A stretch of 64,000 bases of DNA from Wenyingzhuangia sp. 2_MG-2023 (GTDB lineage Bacteria; Bacteroidota; Bacteroidia; Flavobacteriales; Flavobacteriaceae), in NCBI RefSeq assembly GCF_030548295.1, contig NZ_JAUOSB010000004.1, forward strand, positions 124,001-188,000, read 5' to 3'. The position numbers and the translations under genes are program-made. The notes under the pieces are model-generated. The model made no database searches. It was not told the DNA's origin and saw only the letters and a program-made list of their open reading frames with translations. How positions within the stretch are numbered: the first letter of the stretch is position 1; every line of letters starts with the position of its first letter. Below, piece after piece: positions 56,095 through 64,000 of the stretch.

Positions 56095-58014
56095 CTATCC
56101 TTCTTTTGATGCAATTTCATCATCCAACTCAAACAGTTCCTCAGTAAAAGCATCTAACTCATTTTTTTTAGATTGATACGTTTCAAAAAAAGTTCCATCA
56201 GCAGCATGTTTTTCATAATCTTCTGCCAACTGATCGTCCATTTTTTTGATTTCGTTTTCCAAATCACCTATTTGGCGTTCTAGCTTACTCAATCTATTTT
56301 TCATCTTCTTTAATTCTTTCTCTTCTTCCCTACTTAGTTTTCCAGATTTTTTCTCAGTTGATTTTTCCGAAACCACAACTGTTCTTTTTTCTGCTTCACG
56401 CATGTCTTCCAACTTGTGTTCTGCTAAAAAATAATCCAAATCTCCCAAATACTCTTTGATGACCTTGTCTTTAAAATAAAATACTTTCTCGGTCAATCCT
56501 TGTAAAAAATCACGATCATGAGAAACCAAAATCAACGTTCCTTCAAATTTTTCTAAAGCCTGTTTCAACACATTTTTAGAAGCAATATCTAAATGGTTGG
56601 TAGGCTCATCCATCACCAAAACATTAAAAGGCTCTAACAACATTTTACACAATGCCAATCGGTTTCGTTCCCCTCCAGACAATACTTTTACTTTTTTATC
56701 TACATCATCTCCCCTAAACAAAAAAGAACCTAACATATCACGAACTTTTGCTCTATTTCCATCATTCGCAGCATTTTCCATGGTGTCCAATAAAGTAATT
56801 TCACCATCCAAATGTTCTGCTTGATTCTGTGCAAAATATCCAATTTCTACATTGTGCCCCAACTTTAAGTGTCCCGTATAATCCGTTTCACCCACCATCA
56901 TTTTTGCCAAGGTAGATTTCCCTTGGCCATTTTGACCTACAAAAGCAATTTTAGAACCACGCTCTATCAACATTTCTACATTAGACAATACGTGTTTCTC
57001 TCCATAACTTTTAGACACATCCTCTGCTTCTACAACTATTCTACCTGGTTCTTTAGACAACGGAAAACGAACATTCATCACCGCATTGTCTTCACCATCT
57101 ACCTCAATTCTTTGTACTTTATCTAACTGCTTGATAAGCGACTGTGCCAAAGACGCTTTGGTTGCTTTGTATCGAAAACGCTCAATCAACTCCTCTTTGG
57201 CTTTGATTTCTTTTTCCTGGTTTTTTTGAGCCTGCATTTGTTTTTCGCGAATTTCATCTCTTAACAACATGAATTGAGAATACGACTTTTTGTAATCGTA
57301 AATCTGCCCCAAAGAAATTTCAATAGTTCTGTTGGTCACATTGTCTAAAAACATTTTATCGTGAGAAACCAATACTACTGCCCCTGCATAATTTCTTAAA
57401 AAATTCTCTAACCAGATGATGGATTCAATGTCCAAGTGGTTGGTAGGTTCATCTAACAACAAAATATCATTTTGCTGTAATAAGAGTTTTGCCAGTTCAA
57501 TACGCATTCTCCAACCTCCAGAAAAAGTATCTGTCAACTTGTTAAAATCTGCTCTCTGAAAACCCAACCCTTGTAAAATCTTTTCGGTTTCTCCTTGATA
57601 ATTGTAACCTCCTAACAGTTCGTAACGTGTGGTTTTTTCTTCTAAGTCGTGAATTAAATTAGTGTAATACTCACTCTCATAATCAGTTCTTTCTGCAAGC
57701 TCTCCATTGATTTTTTCAATTTCTACTTCTATCTTTTTAATCTCTTCAAAAGCCTGATAAGCCTCTTCTAAAATGGTTCTTCCTGGAACAAAGTCAATAT
57801 CTTGACGTAAAAACCCCATCTGAATATCTTTATCAAAAGCCAAGGTTCCACCATCGCTCGGAAGATCTTTAGACAAAACCTTTAATAAAGTAGACTTACC
57901 CGCTCCATTTTTTCCTACCAACCCTACTCTATCACCTTTTTCTAATTTGAAAGTTATTCCCGAAAAAAGATCAGTTCCATTAAAAGTGACCGTTAAATTA
58001 TGTACGTTAACCAT
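56095..58014 (-). CDS. ABC-F family ATPase
   Basis: The protein has 639 residues from the ATG at 58014. Two ABC domains are complete: Walker A GKNGAGKSTLLK and GQNGQGKSTLAK, signatures SGGWRMRIELAK and SGGERNRLALCK, and Walker B with LLLDEPTNHLD and LVMDEPTNHLD. A basic linker lies between, and the C-terminus (about 540-639) is a coiled coil as in Uup. There are no membrane segments. ABC-F proteins act on the ribosome; this one looks like the housekeeping Uup/YheS-like kind rather than a resistance protein. It is a single gene. Confidence 0.93.
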   Translation of the reverse strand: MVNVHNLTVTFNGTDLFSGITFKLEKGDRVGLVGKNGAGKSTLLKVLSKDLPSDGGTLAFDKDIQMGFLRQDIDFVPGRTILEEAYQAFEEIKKIEVEIEKINGELAERTDYESEYYTNLIHDLEEKTTRYELLGGYNYQGETEKILQGLGFQRADFNKLTDTFSGGWRMRIELAKLLLQQNDILLLDEPTNHLDIESIIWLENFLRNYAGAVVLVSHDKMFLDNVTNRTIEISLGQIYDYKKSYSQFMLLRDEIREKQMQAQKNQEKEIKAKEELIERFRYKATKASLAQSLIKQLDKVQRIEVDGEDNAVMNVRFPLSKEPGRIVVEAEDVSKSYGEKHVLSNVEMLIERGSKIAFVGQNGQGKSTLAKMMVGETDYTGHLKLGHNVEIGYFAQNQAEHLDGEITLLDTMENAANDGNRAKVRDMLGSFLFRGDDVDKKVKVLSGGERNRLALCKMLLEPFNVLVMDEPTNHLDIASKNVLKQALEKFEGTLILVSHDRDFLQGLTEKVFYFKDKVIKEYLGDLDYFLAEHKLEDMREAEKRTVVVSEKSTEKKSGKLSREEEKELKKMKNRLSKLERQIGDLENEIKKMDDQLAEDYEKHAADGTFFETYQSKKNELDAFTEELFELDDEIASKEG

Positions 58015-58026
58015 ATGTAACAATTG

Positions 58027-58059
58027 TTGCTTATATCAAAAAAATAGGAATTATATTTG
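58027..58059 (+). promoter_or_regulatory. Flavobacterial promoter of the DUF983 gene
   Basis: TTG at 58027-58029, a 22-bp spacer and TATATTTG at 58052-58059 match the consensus; the leader to the ATG at 58136 is about 70 bases. An opposite-strand TACTTTTG (58118-58111) may serve the ABC-F gene. Confidence 0.55.
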
Positions 58060-58135
58060 TATACACAAATCTGAGACCTACACTGTATTATCTCTGTATT
58101 AAGAGTGATGCAAAAGTACCATAAATATAACTATC

Positions 58136-58525
58136 ATGTTTACAAAAGAAAGCAAACTCTACAGCATCTTTACTTCTAAATGTCCACAATGTCATGAAGG
58201 AGCGTTTTTTGAAAACAAGTTCTCTTTCAACGTTCTAAAAACGACACAAACCAAAAGTCATTGCCCAAAATGCAACTTAAAATACATGAGAGAACCCTCT
58301 TTCTTTTATGGAGCTATGTATGTAGGTTACGGATTGAGCGTTGCTTTAGCTGTAGCGTTGTACATTATTAGTGTCGTGTTTTTAGGACTGACTATGCGAG
58401 AAAGTTTGTTTGTAATTGCCATAGGTCTATTCGCATTAGCTCCTTGGAGTTTGCGTATTTCTAGAGTTATATGGATTCACTTATTCATCAAATACCAAAA
58501 AGACGAAAGCCTAAGAAAAAAATAG
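58136..58525 (+). CDS. DUF983 family zinc-ribbon membrane protein
   Basis: The 129-residue protein has two CxxC-type pairs (SKCPQCHEGAFF and HCPKCNLKYM, about 17 and 46) that probably bind zinc, then EPSFFYGAMYVGYG and two membrane helices (about 62-85 and 90-112). The family is widespread in Bacteroidota and Alphaproteobacteria with no fixed function. It converges with the coiled-coil protein gene (2-base gap). Confidence 0.88.
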   Translation: MFTKESKLYSIFTSKCPQCHEGAFFENKFSFNVLKTTQTKSHCPKCNLKYMREPSFFYGAMYVGYGLSVALAVALYIISVVFLGLTMRESLFVIAIGLFALAPWSLRISRVIWIHLFIKYQKDESLRKK

Positions 58526-58527
58526 TT

Positions 58528-59229
58528 TTACTCTATAATTTCACCATTCATCAACTTAACAATTACTACATCTCGTAATTTCAAATCATACAAAACAATT
58601 CTTAGGTATTTTGCTTCTTCAAACGTTGGAAAATTACCTAACACGTAATGGTTCAATCCATCTTTTTTAATTTTTTGAACTTCTGATGTAAAATGAATGT
58701 CTAAGTCTTTGTAAACACCTATTTGAACTCCATAAGTAACAACGTCTGTTTGAGCTATTTCTTTACTATCTTGTTCTACAATTGGTTTTGGTGTTTTTAC
58801 TGTTTCTTCCGTTTTTACAGCAGTAGCAGCAACTTTTGTTGCTCCTGCATCTTTTTTGCCGTTAAAAAAAGCGTAGGTTCCCCCTAAACAAATCAACATT
58901 AAAAGAACTCCTACAACTACAGCTGCTTTTAATTGATTGTTTTTAGTCTTAATTTTTTCGACATGATCTTGTTTTAGTTCTTCCAAACCTATACATTCTG
59001 ACTGTAATGAAGTAAGCTTATCTTCTACAGTAACAAGTTCTTTTCCCAAAGCAGAAATCTGGGTTTCTAAATCTAAGTTCTTATGCTTAAGCGTAGAAAC
59101 TTGATTTTCCATAGTCAAACGCTCTTCTTCAAGACTTGAAATTTGTTCTTTCAATTTTGAACATTCTTGTTCTAGACTTTCAATTTTATCATTGAATTCT
59201 ATAAACTCATCCTCACTTATAAATGGCAT
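58528..59229 (-). CDS. Coiled-coil, single-membrane-helix protein with SPOR-like C-terminus
   Basis: Of 233 residues, 8-95 are a heptad-rich coiled coil, a membrane helix follows (about 101-120, AAVVVGVLLMLICLGG), then a low-complexity linker (Ala/Thr/Lys) and a C-terminal domain (about 165-225, TYGVQIGVYKDLDI and YVLGNFPTFEEAKYL) of the SPOR kind. SPOR domains bind denuded glycan strands at the division septum. The topology would place the coil in the cytoplasm and SPOR in the periplasm. The gene is 11 bases after the FAD oxidoreductase gene on the same strand. A cell-division role is inferred. Confidence 0.8.
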   Translation of the reverse strand: MPFISEDEFIEFNDKIESLEQECSKLKEQISSLEEERLTMENQVSTLKHKNLDLETQISALGKELVTVEDKLTSLQSECIGLEELKQDHVEKIKTKNNQLKAAVVVGVLLMLICLGGTYAFFNGKKDAGATKVAATAVKTEETVKTPKPIVEQDSKEIAQTDVVTYGVQIGVYKDLDIHFTSEVQKIKKDGLNHYVLGNFPTFEEAKYLRIVLYDLKLRDVVIVKLMNGEIIE

Positions 59230-59240
59230 AGTTGTAATGT

Positions 59241-60281
59241 TTAATTAAATCTTTCTATGTTAACTTCAATTGGCAATGGTTCTTCATTTTCCAAATGAGC
59301 ATATAATTTTTTTGCTAAGGTTGGAGCTATCATAACTCCTCTTGTTCCCAATCCGTTAAAAATAATTATATTCTGGTGAATAGGATGCTTTCCTACCAAC
59401 GGTCTTCTATCTTTTACGGTAGGCCTTATTCCTCCAAACTGGCTGATTACTTCATAAGGCACCTCTAGCATGGTTTCTAATTTTTCTAACAGTTCTTTCT
59501 TCCCTTTTTCTGTTGCCTCTGTGGTCTTGTCTGCCCAATTGAACGTAGCTCCCACCCAATACTTATCATCTCCAACAGGCAACACAAACAATGCTGATTT
59601 TATTTGTTGTGTCAGCTTTAGTTCTGGTGCTTTTATAAACAACATTTCTCCTTTGGTTCCTCCTAACGGTAAATCTTTGAAATATGGATTTTTTTTAATT
59701 CCATATCCTTCTGCAAAAATAATTTTCTTAGCCGTAATATCATTATAAACTACACTTTCTATATCAACTTTTAAATCTTCGTGTACAAAAGGAATTTCTA
59801 AAAAGAGTCCTTTGTTTTTTAAATACGCTGTATAGTCATCTAAAACTTTATTAATTAGAACACGTCCAGTTCCTTTTACTTTTCCAAAGCCTTCAAAATG
59901 CTGAATTCCCTTAATTTTTTCTTTTAAAATTTTAGGTTCTAAATGTTTTTCTAGCAAAGGTTTGTCACAAGCCAAAAACCAATTATTCTGATCTTTTATG
60001 GTTTTAAAAACTTTTAATGTTTCAAAAAAAGTCAAATAACTCCCTCCTAATTTATCTGATAAATCCTTATAAAAAGGAAATAAATTTTCTAATTGCTCAT
60101 CTGCATTCCAAACAGGCGTAAAACGTTTCAGAATAACAGGATTAAAAACTCCTGCCGCCACACGAGACGAAACTTGTGACGAGTCATTTATAACCACAAA
60201 AGAACGACCTTTGTCTTCTAATTCTTTGACCATGGCCATTCCAGCCAGCCCAAAACCTACGATAATATAATCTACTTGCAT
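59241..60281 (-). CDS. FAD-dependent oxidoreductase (DAO family)
   Basis: The 346-residue enzyme starts with the dinucleotide motif IIVGFGLAGMAMVKEL. The body carries SSRVAAGVFNPVILKRF, GGTKGEMLFIKAP and the C-terminal FAD-site FNGLGTRGVMIAPTLA. It belongs to the D-amino-acid-oxidase/MnmC-like group that oxidises amines; the substrate is not visible. It is coupled to the coiled-coil gene downstream and is head to head with the lacI-type gene (117-base gap). Confidence 0.87.
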   Translation of the reverse strand: MQVDYIIVGFGLAGMAMVKELEDKGRSFVVINDSSQVSSRVAAGVFNPVILKRFTPVWNADEQLENLFPFYKDLSDKLGGSYLTFFETLKVFKTIKDQNNWFLACDKPLLEKHLEPKILKEKIKGIQHFEGFGKVKGTGRVLINKVLDDYTAYLKNKGLFLEIPFVHEDLKVDIESVVYNDITAKKIIFAEGYGIKKNPYFKDLPLGGTKGEMLFIKAPELKLTQQIKSALFVLPVGDDKYWVGATFNWADKTTEATEKGKKELLEKLETMLEVPYEVISQFGGIRPTVKDRRPLVGKHPIHQNIIIFNGLGTRGVMIAPTLAKKLYAHLENEEPLPIEVNIERFN

Positions 60282-60342
60282 GCTACAAATTTACAATTTT
60301 AAGAAATCGTAGTATATTAAATTACAACTTATTAATTATGAG

Positions 60343-60350
60343 TATATTTG
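60343..60350 (+). promoter_or_regulatory. Possible -7 box for the LacI-type gene
   Basis: TATATTTG matches the TAnnTTTG consensus 48 bases ahead of the ATG at 60399, but no TTG at the right distance upstream was seen. Confidence 0.3.
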
Positions 60351-60398
60351 TTATTGGAACAAGATTTTACACTATTATTTTGCACCTTTTTTTAACTT

Positions 60399-61448
60399 AT
60401 GAAGAAAAAACTAACCATTAAAGACATTGCCAAAGAGCTAAACGTTTCTATTTCTACGGTTTCTAAAGCCTTAAATGACAGCCATGAAATAGCAGATGTT
60501 ACCAAAAAGAGAATACAAGCTTATGCAAAAGAATTTAAATACAAACCCAATTTTAATGCTCTTAGTTTAAAAAATAAAAAAACTAAAACCATAGCTGTTC
60601 TTATACCGAACATGCTAAAATATATTTATGCACAAGTTTTTAATGGAATAGAACAAGTAGCTAACGAGCTAGGTTATAAAATAATCACCTGTGTTTCTAA
60701 CGAAAAAACAAGCAAAGAGATTGAGATTTTAGAAATGTTATCTAACGGTAGCATTGATGGGTTCATCATCTCTCCTGCTCTAGAAACTAGCATCAATAAA
60801 GATTATGTACACTTTCAGAACATTATAGAAGAAGGATTTCCTATTGTAATGTATGATAGAGCCCCTAAAGAATTGGACTGTGACAAAGTTGTGATTAAAG
60901 ATCATAAAGCAACCTATAATGCAGTGGAACACCTAAAAAATACAGGATGTAAAAACATTGCTTTTATCTCTACTCATACAAAACTTGCCAGTACAAAAAA
61001 AAGGAAAAAAGGATACATAAAAGCTTTGGAAGAATTTGGTTTGGACATCAATCGTGAAATTATGATTGACATGACTGGAATTCACTACAAAGAATACGAA
61101 AAGATATTGACACCTATTTTGGAAAAACACAAGATAGATGGTGTTATAACCACCAATGAAGCTACGGGAATTGCCATTCAGAAAGTAGCTCAAAAATTAG
61201 GGTACAAAATACCCGAGAATTTCTCAGTAATTGCGTTTTCTAATGGAATTTTGGCAAGACATGCCAGTCCACAAATGACTACCATCAGTCAACACGGTGA
61301 AAAAATGGGAGCCAAAGCTGCCAAATTATTGATTCAACGAATTGAAAACGAAAATGAAACTCTTGAATACGAAACCAAAATTATTCAAACAGATTTGGTG
61401 ATGAGAAATTCTACAAAAAAATTCTTGAAACTAAATTACAACGTATAA
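60399..61448 (+). CDS. LacI-family transcriptional regulator
   Basis: The 349-residue protein has an N-terminal HTH (TIKDIAKELNVSISTVSKAL, then SHEIADVTKKRIQAYA), a hinge (YKPNFNALSLKNKKTKTIAV) and a periplasmic-binding-like effector domain to the end (VLIPNMLKYIYAQ, DGVITTNEATGIAIQK). It would repress or activate sugar-catabolism genes in response to a sugar. There are no sugar genes next to it, so its target is elsewhere. It is transcribed on its own. Confidence 0.95.
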   Translation: MKKKLTIKDIAKELNVSISTVSKALNDSHEIADVTKKRIQAYAKEFKYKPNFNALSLKNKKTKTIAVLIPNMLKYIYAQVFNGIEQVANELGYKIITCVSNEKTSKEIEILEMLSNGSIDGFIISPALETSINKDYVHFQNIIEEGFPIVMYDRAPKELDCDKVVIKDHKATYNAVEHLKNTGCKNIAFISTHTKLASTKKRKKGYIKALEEFGLDINREIMIDMTGIHYKEYEKILTPILEKHKIDGVITTNEATGIAIQKVAQKLGYKIPENFSVIAFSNGILARHASPQMTTISQHGEKMGAKAAKLLIQRIENENETLEYETKIIQTDLVMRNSTKKFLKLNYNV

Positions 61449-61518
61449 TTTTTTGTGCTTTTCATCGACATCCCAAATTACAGCACTAAATTTTGAATAA
61501 AAAAACAGTTAAAATATT

Positions 61519-61914
61519 ATGAGATTTCATACACGAAAATGGGTTAAACCCGAAGACTTAAATGCCAATGGAACTTTGTTTGGAGGTAAACTATTAGCCT
61601 GGATTGACGAAGAAGCTGCACTGTACTCTATCATACAATTAGAAAACAACAGAGTAGTAACCAAATACATGTCTGAAATTAATTTTTTAAGCTCTGCCAG
61701 ACAAGGTGATATTATTGAAATTGGAATTGAAGTCGCAAAATTTGGAGGTTCTTCTTTGACCTTAAACTGTGAAGTACGTAATAAAATGACCCGAGAAACC
61801 ATTATTAGTGTTGACAATATTATTATGGTAAACCTAGGAGAAGACGGCAAACCTAAAGCTCACGGTAAAACCGAAATAGAATTTGTAAAAGACAGATTAA
61901 AAGCAGCAAATTAA
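61519..61914 (+). CDS. Acyl-CoA thioesterase, hotdog fold
   Basis: The 131-residue cytoplasmic hydrolase (YciA/BACH group) has NANGTLFGGKLLAWIDEEAA with the catalytic Asp/Glu helix, EINFLSSARQGD, FGGSSLTLNCEV and a C-terminal helix. It hydrolyses acyl-CoA; chain-length preference is unknown. It faces yqeY across a bidirectional terminator. Confidence 0.92.
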   Translation: MRFHTRKWVKPEDLNANGTLFGGKLLAWIDEEAALYSIIQLENNRVVTKYMSEINFLSSARQGDIIEIGIEVAKFGGSSLTLNCEVRNKMTRETIISVDNIIMVNLGEDGKPKAHGKTEIEFVKDRLKAAN

Positions 61915-61938
61915 AAAAACAACATCCTCTCAACAATA

Positions 61939-61969
61939 AAAAACCGCATCAATCGATGCGGTTTTTTTT
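61939..61969. terminator. Bidirectional terminator between the thioesterase gene and yqeY
   Basis: 10-bp perfect arms (61941-61950 and 61955-61964, AAACCGCATC) with loop AATC, flanked by A and T runs. Confidence 0.92.
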
Positions 61970-61990
61970 ATAAAGAACTTAATTATTTCA

Positions 61991-62440
61991 TTAAGACAAT
62001 AACTGTTTAATCACTACCGAAATTGCTTTTCCATCTGCTTTTCCAGCAAATTCTTTTGAAGCTACTCCCATCAACTTCCCCATATCTTTAATAGAAGATG
62101 CTCCCGTTTCTGAAATTAATTTTGTCAAGGCAGCTTTCAATTCATCCTCGGTCATTTGAGTTGGTAAAAATTGAGAAATCACCTCTGCTTGAGCCAATTC
62201 TGGTTCTGCCAAATCTGCCCTACCTTGTTCCGTGTATAAAACAGCAGAATCTCTACGTTGTTTTACCAACTTTTGTAAAATTTTAAGCTCTGTATCCGCT
62301 GTTAAATCTTCTTTAGCTCCACTTTCTGTCTGTGCTAATAAAATGGCAGACTTAACCGCTCTTAATGATTCTAATGCAACTGTATCTTTGGCTTTCATAG
62401 CTTCTTTCATTTTAGCCATGATCTCTTGTGATAAACTCAT
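61991..62440 (-). CDS. yqeY: GatB/YqeY domain protein
   Basis: The 149-residue protein has the YqeY pattern: LSQEIMAKMKEAMKAKD, LESLRAVKSAILLA, EQGRADLAEPELAQAEVI, FLPTQM, and KDMGKLMGVASKEFAGKADG. The domain is the tRNA-binding tail of GatB; free YqeY may have a tRNA-related role. In Bacteroidota it is commonly placed behind ftsZ, as here, though one extra gene intervenes. Confidence 0.94.
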   Translation of the reverse strand: MSLSQEIMAKMKEAMKAKDTVALESLRAVKSAILLAQTESGAKEDLTADTELKILQKLVKQRRDSAVLYTEQGRADLAEPELAQAEVISQFLPTQMTEDELKAALTKLISETGASSIKDMGKLMGVASKEFAGKADGKAISVVIKQLLS

Positions 62441-62551
62441 TTTTATTCTATTTAGTTGATTGAACTATAAAAGTATTAAAAAAAACCAACTCAGAGGTTT
62501 AGTTTTTCACTCGTTGTTTTTTTATAGAAAACACTTATCACATACAAACTA

Positions 62552-62959
62552 TTACAGCGGAGAATAATAAAGAAGTTCCATTTTCAACAACTTTTCTTCT
62601 TTTAGAAAAACTTCCAATTCTACAGCATCAAAATCTTTGGTTGATGAACCCATTCTTAAGCCTTTCGGGTTTTTATCTATATAGTATTCATCATTATTCA
62701 AATCTTTTAAAATACTATTGATTACAGCTACATCTGCAACTCTTCCTTTTATGATTGATTGAATATTATCTTTACAAAAACGTTCAATATCAAAATTTTC
62801 AGAATCTTCAATAGTAATATTAAAATCATATTTAAACCCATAATGACTTTCTCCAACAATCTCTTTAGCAACAAATACTACAGAAGTTATCTTTGTATTT
62901 TGTGAATTCAATCCTTGTATTGTCAACACAAGAAATACTTTTAAAAACAAATTCCTCAT
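62552..62959 (-). CDS. Small secreted protein of unknown function
   Basis: These 135 residues match no family that I recognise. The first 20 residues (MRNLFLKVFLVLTIQGLNSQ) are a signal peptide, and the mature part is acidic and probably one alpha/beta domain (VVFVAKEIVGESHYGFKYD, ERFCKDNIQSIIKGRVADV, then DKNPKGLRMGSSTKD). It has a single Cys. It lies between ftsZ and yqeY, where most relatives have no gene, so it is likely a recent lineage-specific addition. Confidence 0.6.
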   Translation of the reverse strand: MRNLFLKVFLVLTIQGLNSQNTKITSVVFVAKEIVGESHYGFKYDFNITIEDSENFDIERFCKDNIQSIIKGRVADVAVINSILKDLNNDEYYIDKNPKGLRMGSSTKDFDAVELEVFLKEEKLLKMELLYYSPL

Positions 62960-63015
62960 TTATATTTTTAAAGATAAATATAAAACAACTATTGTGGCAG
63001 AATGAAATAAAGTCA

Positions 63016-63044
63016 AATAAAAAACCCAACCTTTTGGCTGGGTT
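63016..63044 (-). terminator. Terminator of ftsZ
   Basis: On the minus strand AACCCAGCC pairs with GGTTGGGTT (one G-U) around AAAA, followed by a T-rich tract. It lies 24 bases past the ftsZ stop. Confidence 0.85.
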
Positions 63045-63067
63045 CTCACTACTTATTTTAGTTTTCA

Positions 63068-64000
63068 CTAATCTACATTGTCATGTAAAAAAGAATTGTT
63101 TTTTCTAATAGTCACTTCGTTGTCTTTTACTTCTACAGAAGTTCTAGACATTTTATCTACATCTTGTTTGGAATGCAAATCCAAGCCCAAACGTTTGTAC
63201 GCAGGTTCCTTCTCAATATCTTCTATCAAATCTTCATTAAAGGCTGCATTTTTAAAACGATGACTGTATTGTTTAAAAGTACTTTTTCTCTTATCGGTTG
63301 TTTTTCTCAATTCAGAAATGGTCAAATTCAACGGAGAAACCTGCTCTGTATCTTCTGAAGAGTTTACAGGAGCAACTCTCGTTTCCTTCTTCATTTCAAG
63401 CCTAATTTCTTCTGCTTCGTTTACCTTAGTTTCTTCAACCCTATGGACTCTTGGAGAAGAAGAGTTTTTAATTGTAGGCTGAACATCAAAATCATTCAAC
63501 GTGTACCTTTTTATCCCTAAATCATCCTCTTTCACCAATTCTTGAGCTTCTTTCTTCTCGGCAACTTTCTCTATTGTTTCATCCTCCAATACATAAACTT
63601 TTCTCTCTGGAGTTTTATGCTCTACTTTTTCATGAACAACTTCTTCAGCTCCAAAAACAGGAATATCCATTATATTCAATACCTCTTCTAAAGAATCTGC
63701 CTTAATTTCTTCAGGATCTACTACTGGTAAATCATATAAACTAACCGTTTCAGGTTGTTTTTTAACCTCAACAACCTGATGTACTGGCAAATCAAAAACA
63801 TTAAGCTGCACTTCTTCTGTTTTTTCTTCATCTTCTATAGAAGAAAACAAATCCAAAGTAACATCATTGATGACAAAATCATCTTCTTCTACAGTTTCTG
63901 TTTCAAAATTAGGTTCCTCTACCTTTTCAAAATCAACAGGAATATTTTCAATTTCACTCGTTGTTTTGATCAATACATGATCTATTTCTTTATTTAATAC
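63068..64000 (-). CDS. ftsZ: Cell division protein FtsZ, C-terminal tail (cut by window edge)
   Basis: The frame is open from the window edge at 64000 to the stop at 63068 (310 codons); the apparent start at 63973 is an in-frame TTG and not real. The visible part is the disordered linker and the C-terminus of flavobacterial FtsZ: EIEKEPAYKRLGLDL and the final NNSFLHDNVD are recognised. The GTPase core lies outside. The linker is very long, Glu/Lys/Val-rich, and carries a repeated D-[LI]-P-V motif. FtsZ polymerises at mid-cell to organise division; the C-terminal peptide would bind FtsA and other partners. The identification rests on the tail only, with supporting context from yqeY downstream. 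Confidence 0.85.
   Translation of the reverse strand, partial: VLNKEIDHVLIKTTSEIENIPVDFEKVEEPNFETETVEEDDFVINDVTLDLFSSIEDEEKTEEVQLNVFDLPVHQVVEVKKQPETVSLYDLPVVDPEEIKADSLEEVLNIMDIPVFGAEEVVHEKVEHKTPERKVYVLEDETIEKVAEKKEAQELVKEDDLGIKRYTLNDFDVQPTIKNSSSPRVHRVEETKVNEAEEIRLEMKKETRVAPVNSSEDTEQVSPLNLTISELRKTTDKRKSTFKQYSHRFKNAAFNEDLIEDIEKEPAYKRLGLDLHSKQDVDKMSRTSVEVKDNEVTIRKNNSFLHDNVD

Noticed and set aside
63068-63973. Separate 301-residue protein starting at 63973
   Set aside because: The start is an in-frame TTG and the frame stays open to the window edge; the C-terminus is that of FtsZ.

Overview
The window comes from an AT-rich bacterium of the Bacteroidota, almost certainly a marine member of the family Flavobacteriaceae. 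The evidence is a complete gliding/type IX secretion (T9SS) motor operon gldK-gldL-gldM-gldN, secreted proteins with T9SS C-terminal sorting domains, a short RpoD of 287 residues, flavobacterial promoters (TTG, then TAnnTTTG) in place of sigma-70 boxes, and families largely confined to this group (DUF2480, DUF3078, DUF983, an FtsZ ending in NNSFLHDNVD). No tRNA, rRNA, CRISPR array, insertion sequence or prophage was seen. The genus cannot be fixed from the sequence.

Region 1 (1-17008, minus strand) is a polysaccharide utilisation locus that most probably targets a sulfated, fucose-containing algal polysaccharide. It holds a truncated GH97-type lipoprotein at the window edge, a decayed gene remnant, a formylglycine sulfatase, a 1290-residue modular T9SS enzyme with a GH107/GH29-like catalytic core, a GH29 alpha-L-fucosidase, a TonB-dependent transporter without a SusD partner, a small secreted CBM96-like protein and a hybrid two-component regulator. 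The likely logic is that the large enzyme cuts polymer at the surface, the transporter imports oligomers, and the fucosidase, sulfatase and GH97 enzyme trim them while the hybrid regulator senses a product.

Region 2 (17147-24455) is the least ordinary part. It has a PAS-LuxR regulator divergent from a seven-TM histidine kinase. The kinase overlaps by one base a catalase-superfamily haem protein, whose gene converges with a cyclooxygenase-like haem peroxidase. That gene is in turn divergent from a permuted papain-fold (YiiX/LRAT-like) hydrolase. I propose this as a candidate bacterial oxylipin (fatty-acid dioxygenase and hydroperoxide) locus.

Region 3 (24531-38804) is mostly housekeeping: a PurF-like amidotransferase, a PfkB kinase, a sufE-sufT-DUF2480-DUF3078 run, hflX, an endonuclease-like protein, rpoD, rpe, a transaldolase/fructose-6-phosphate aldolase, DUF2797, a GH3-auxin family protein and a fused PlsC-GNAT aminolipid synthase.

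Region 4 (38897-47294) is the gldKLMN operon, followed by an arginase-fold protein with degenerate metal motifs and topA. Region 5 (47468-53899) runs miaB, a sigma-54 activator, lptE, a TPR-like protein, secG, groES and groEL, all on the plus strand. Region 6 (53984-64000) has a LysM glucosaminidase, a PLP deaminase-like enzyme, an ABC-F ATPase, DUF983, a coiled-coil SPOR-like membrane protein, an FAD oxidoreductase, a LacI regulator, a thioesterase, YqeY, a small secreted protein and the long C-terminal tail of FtsZ.
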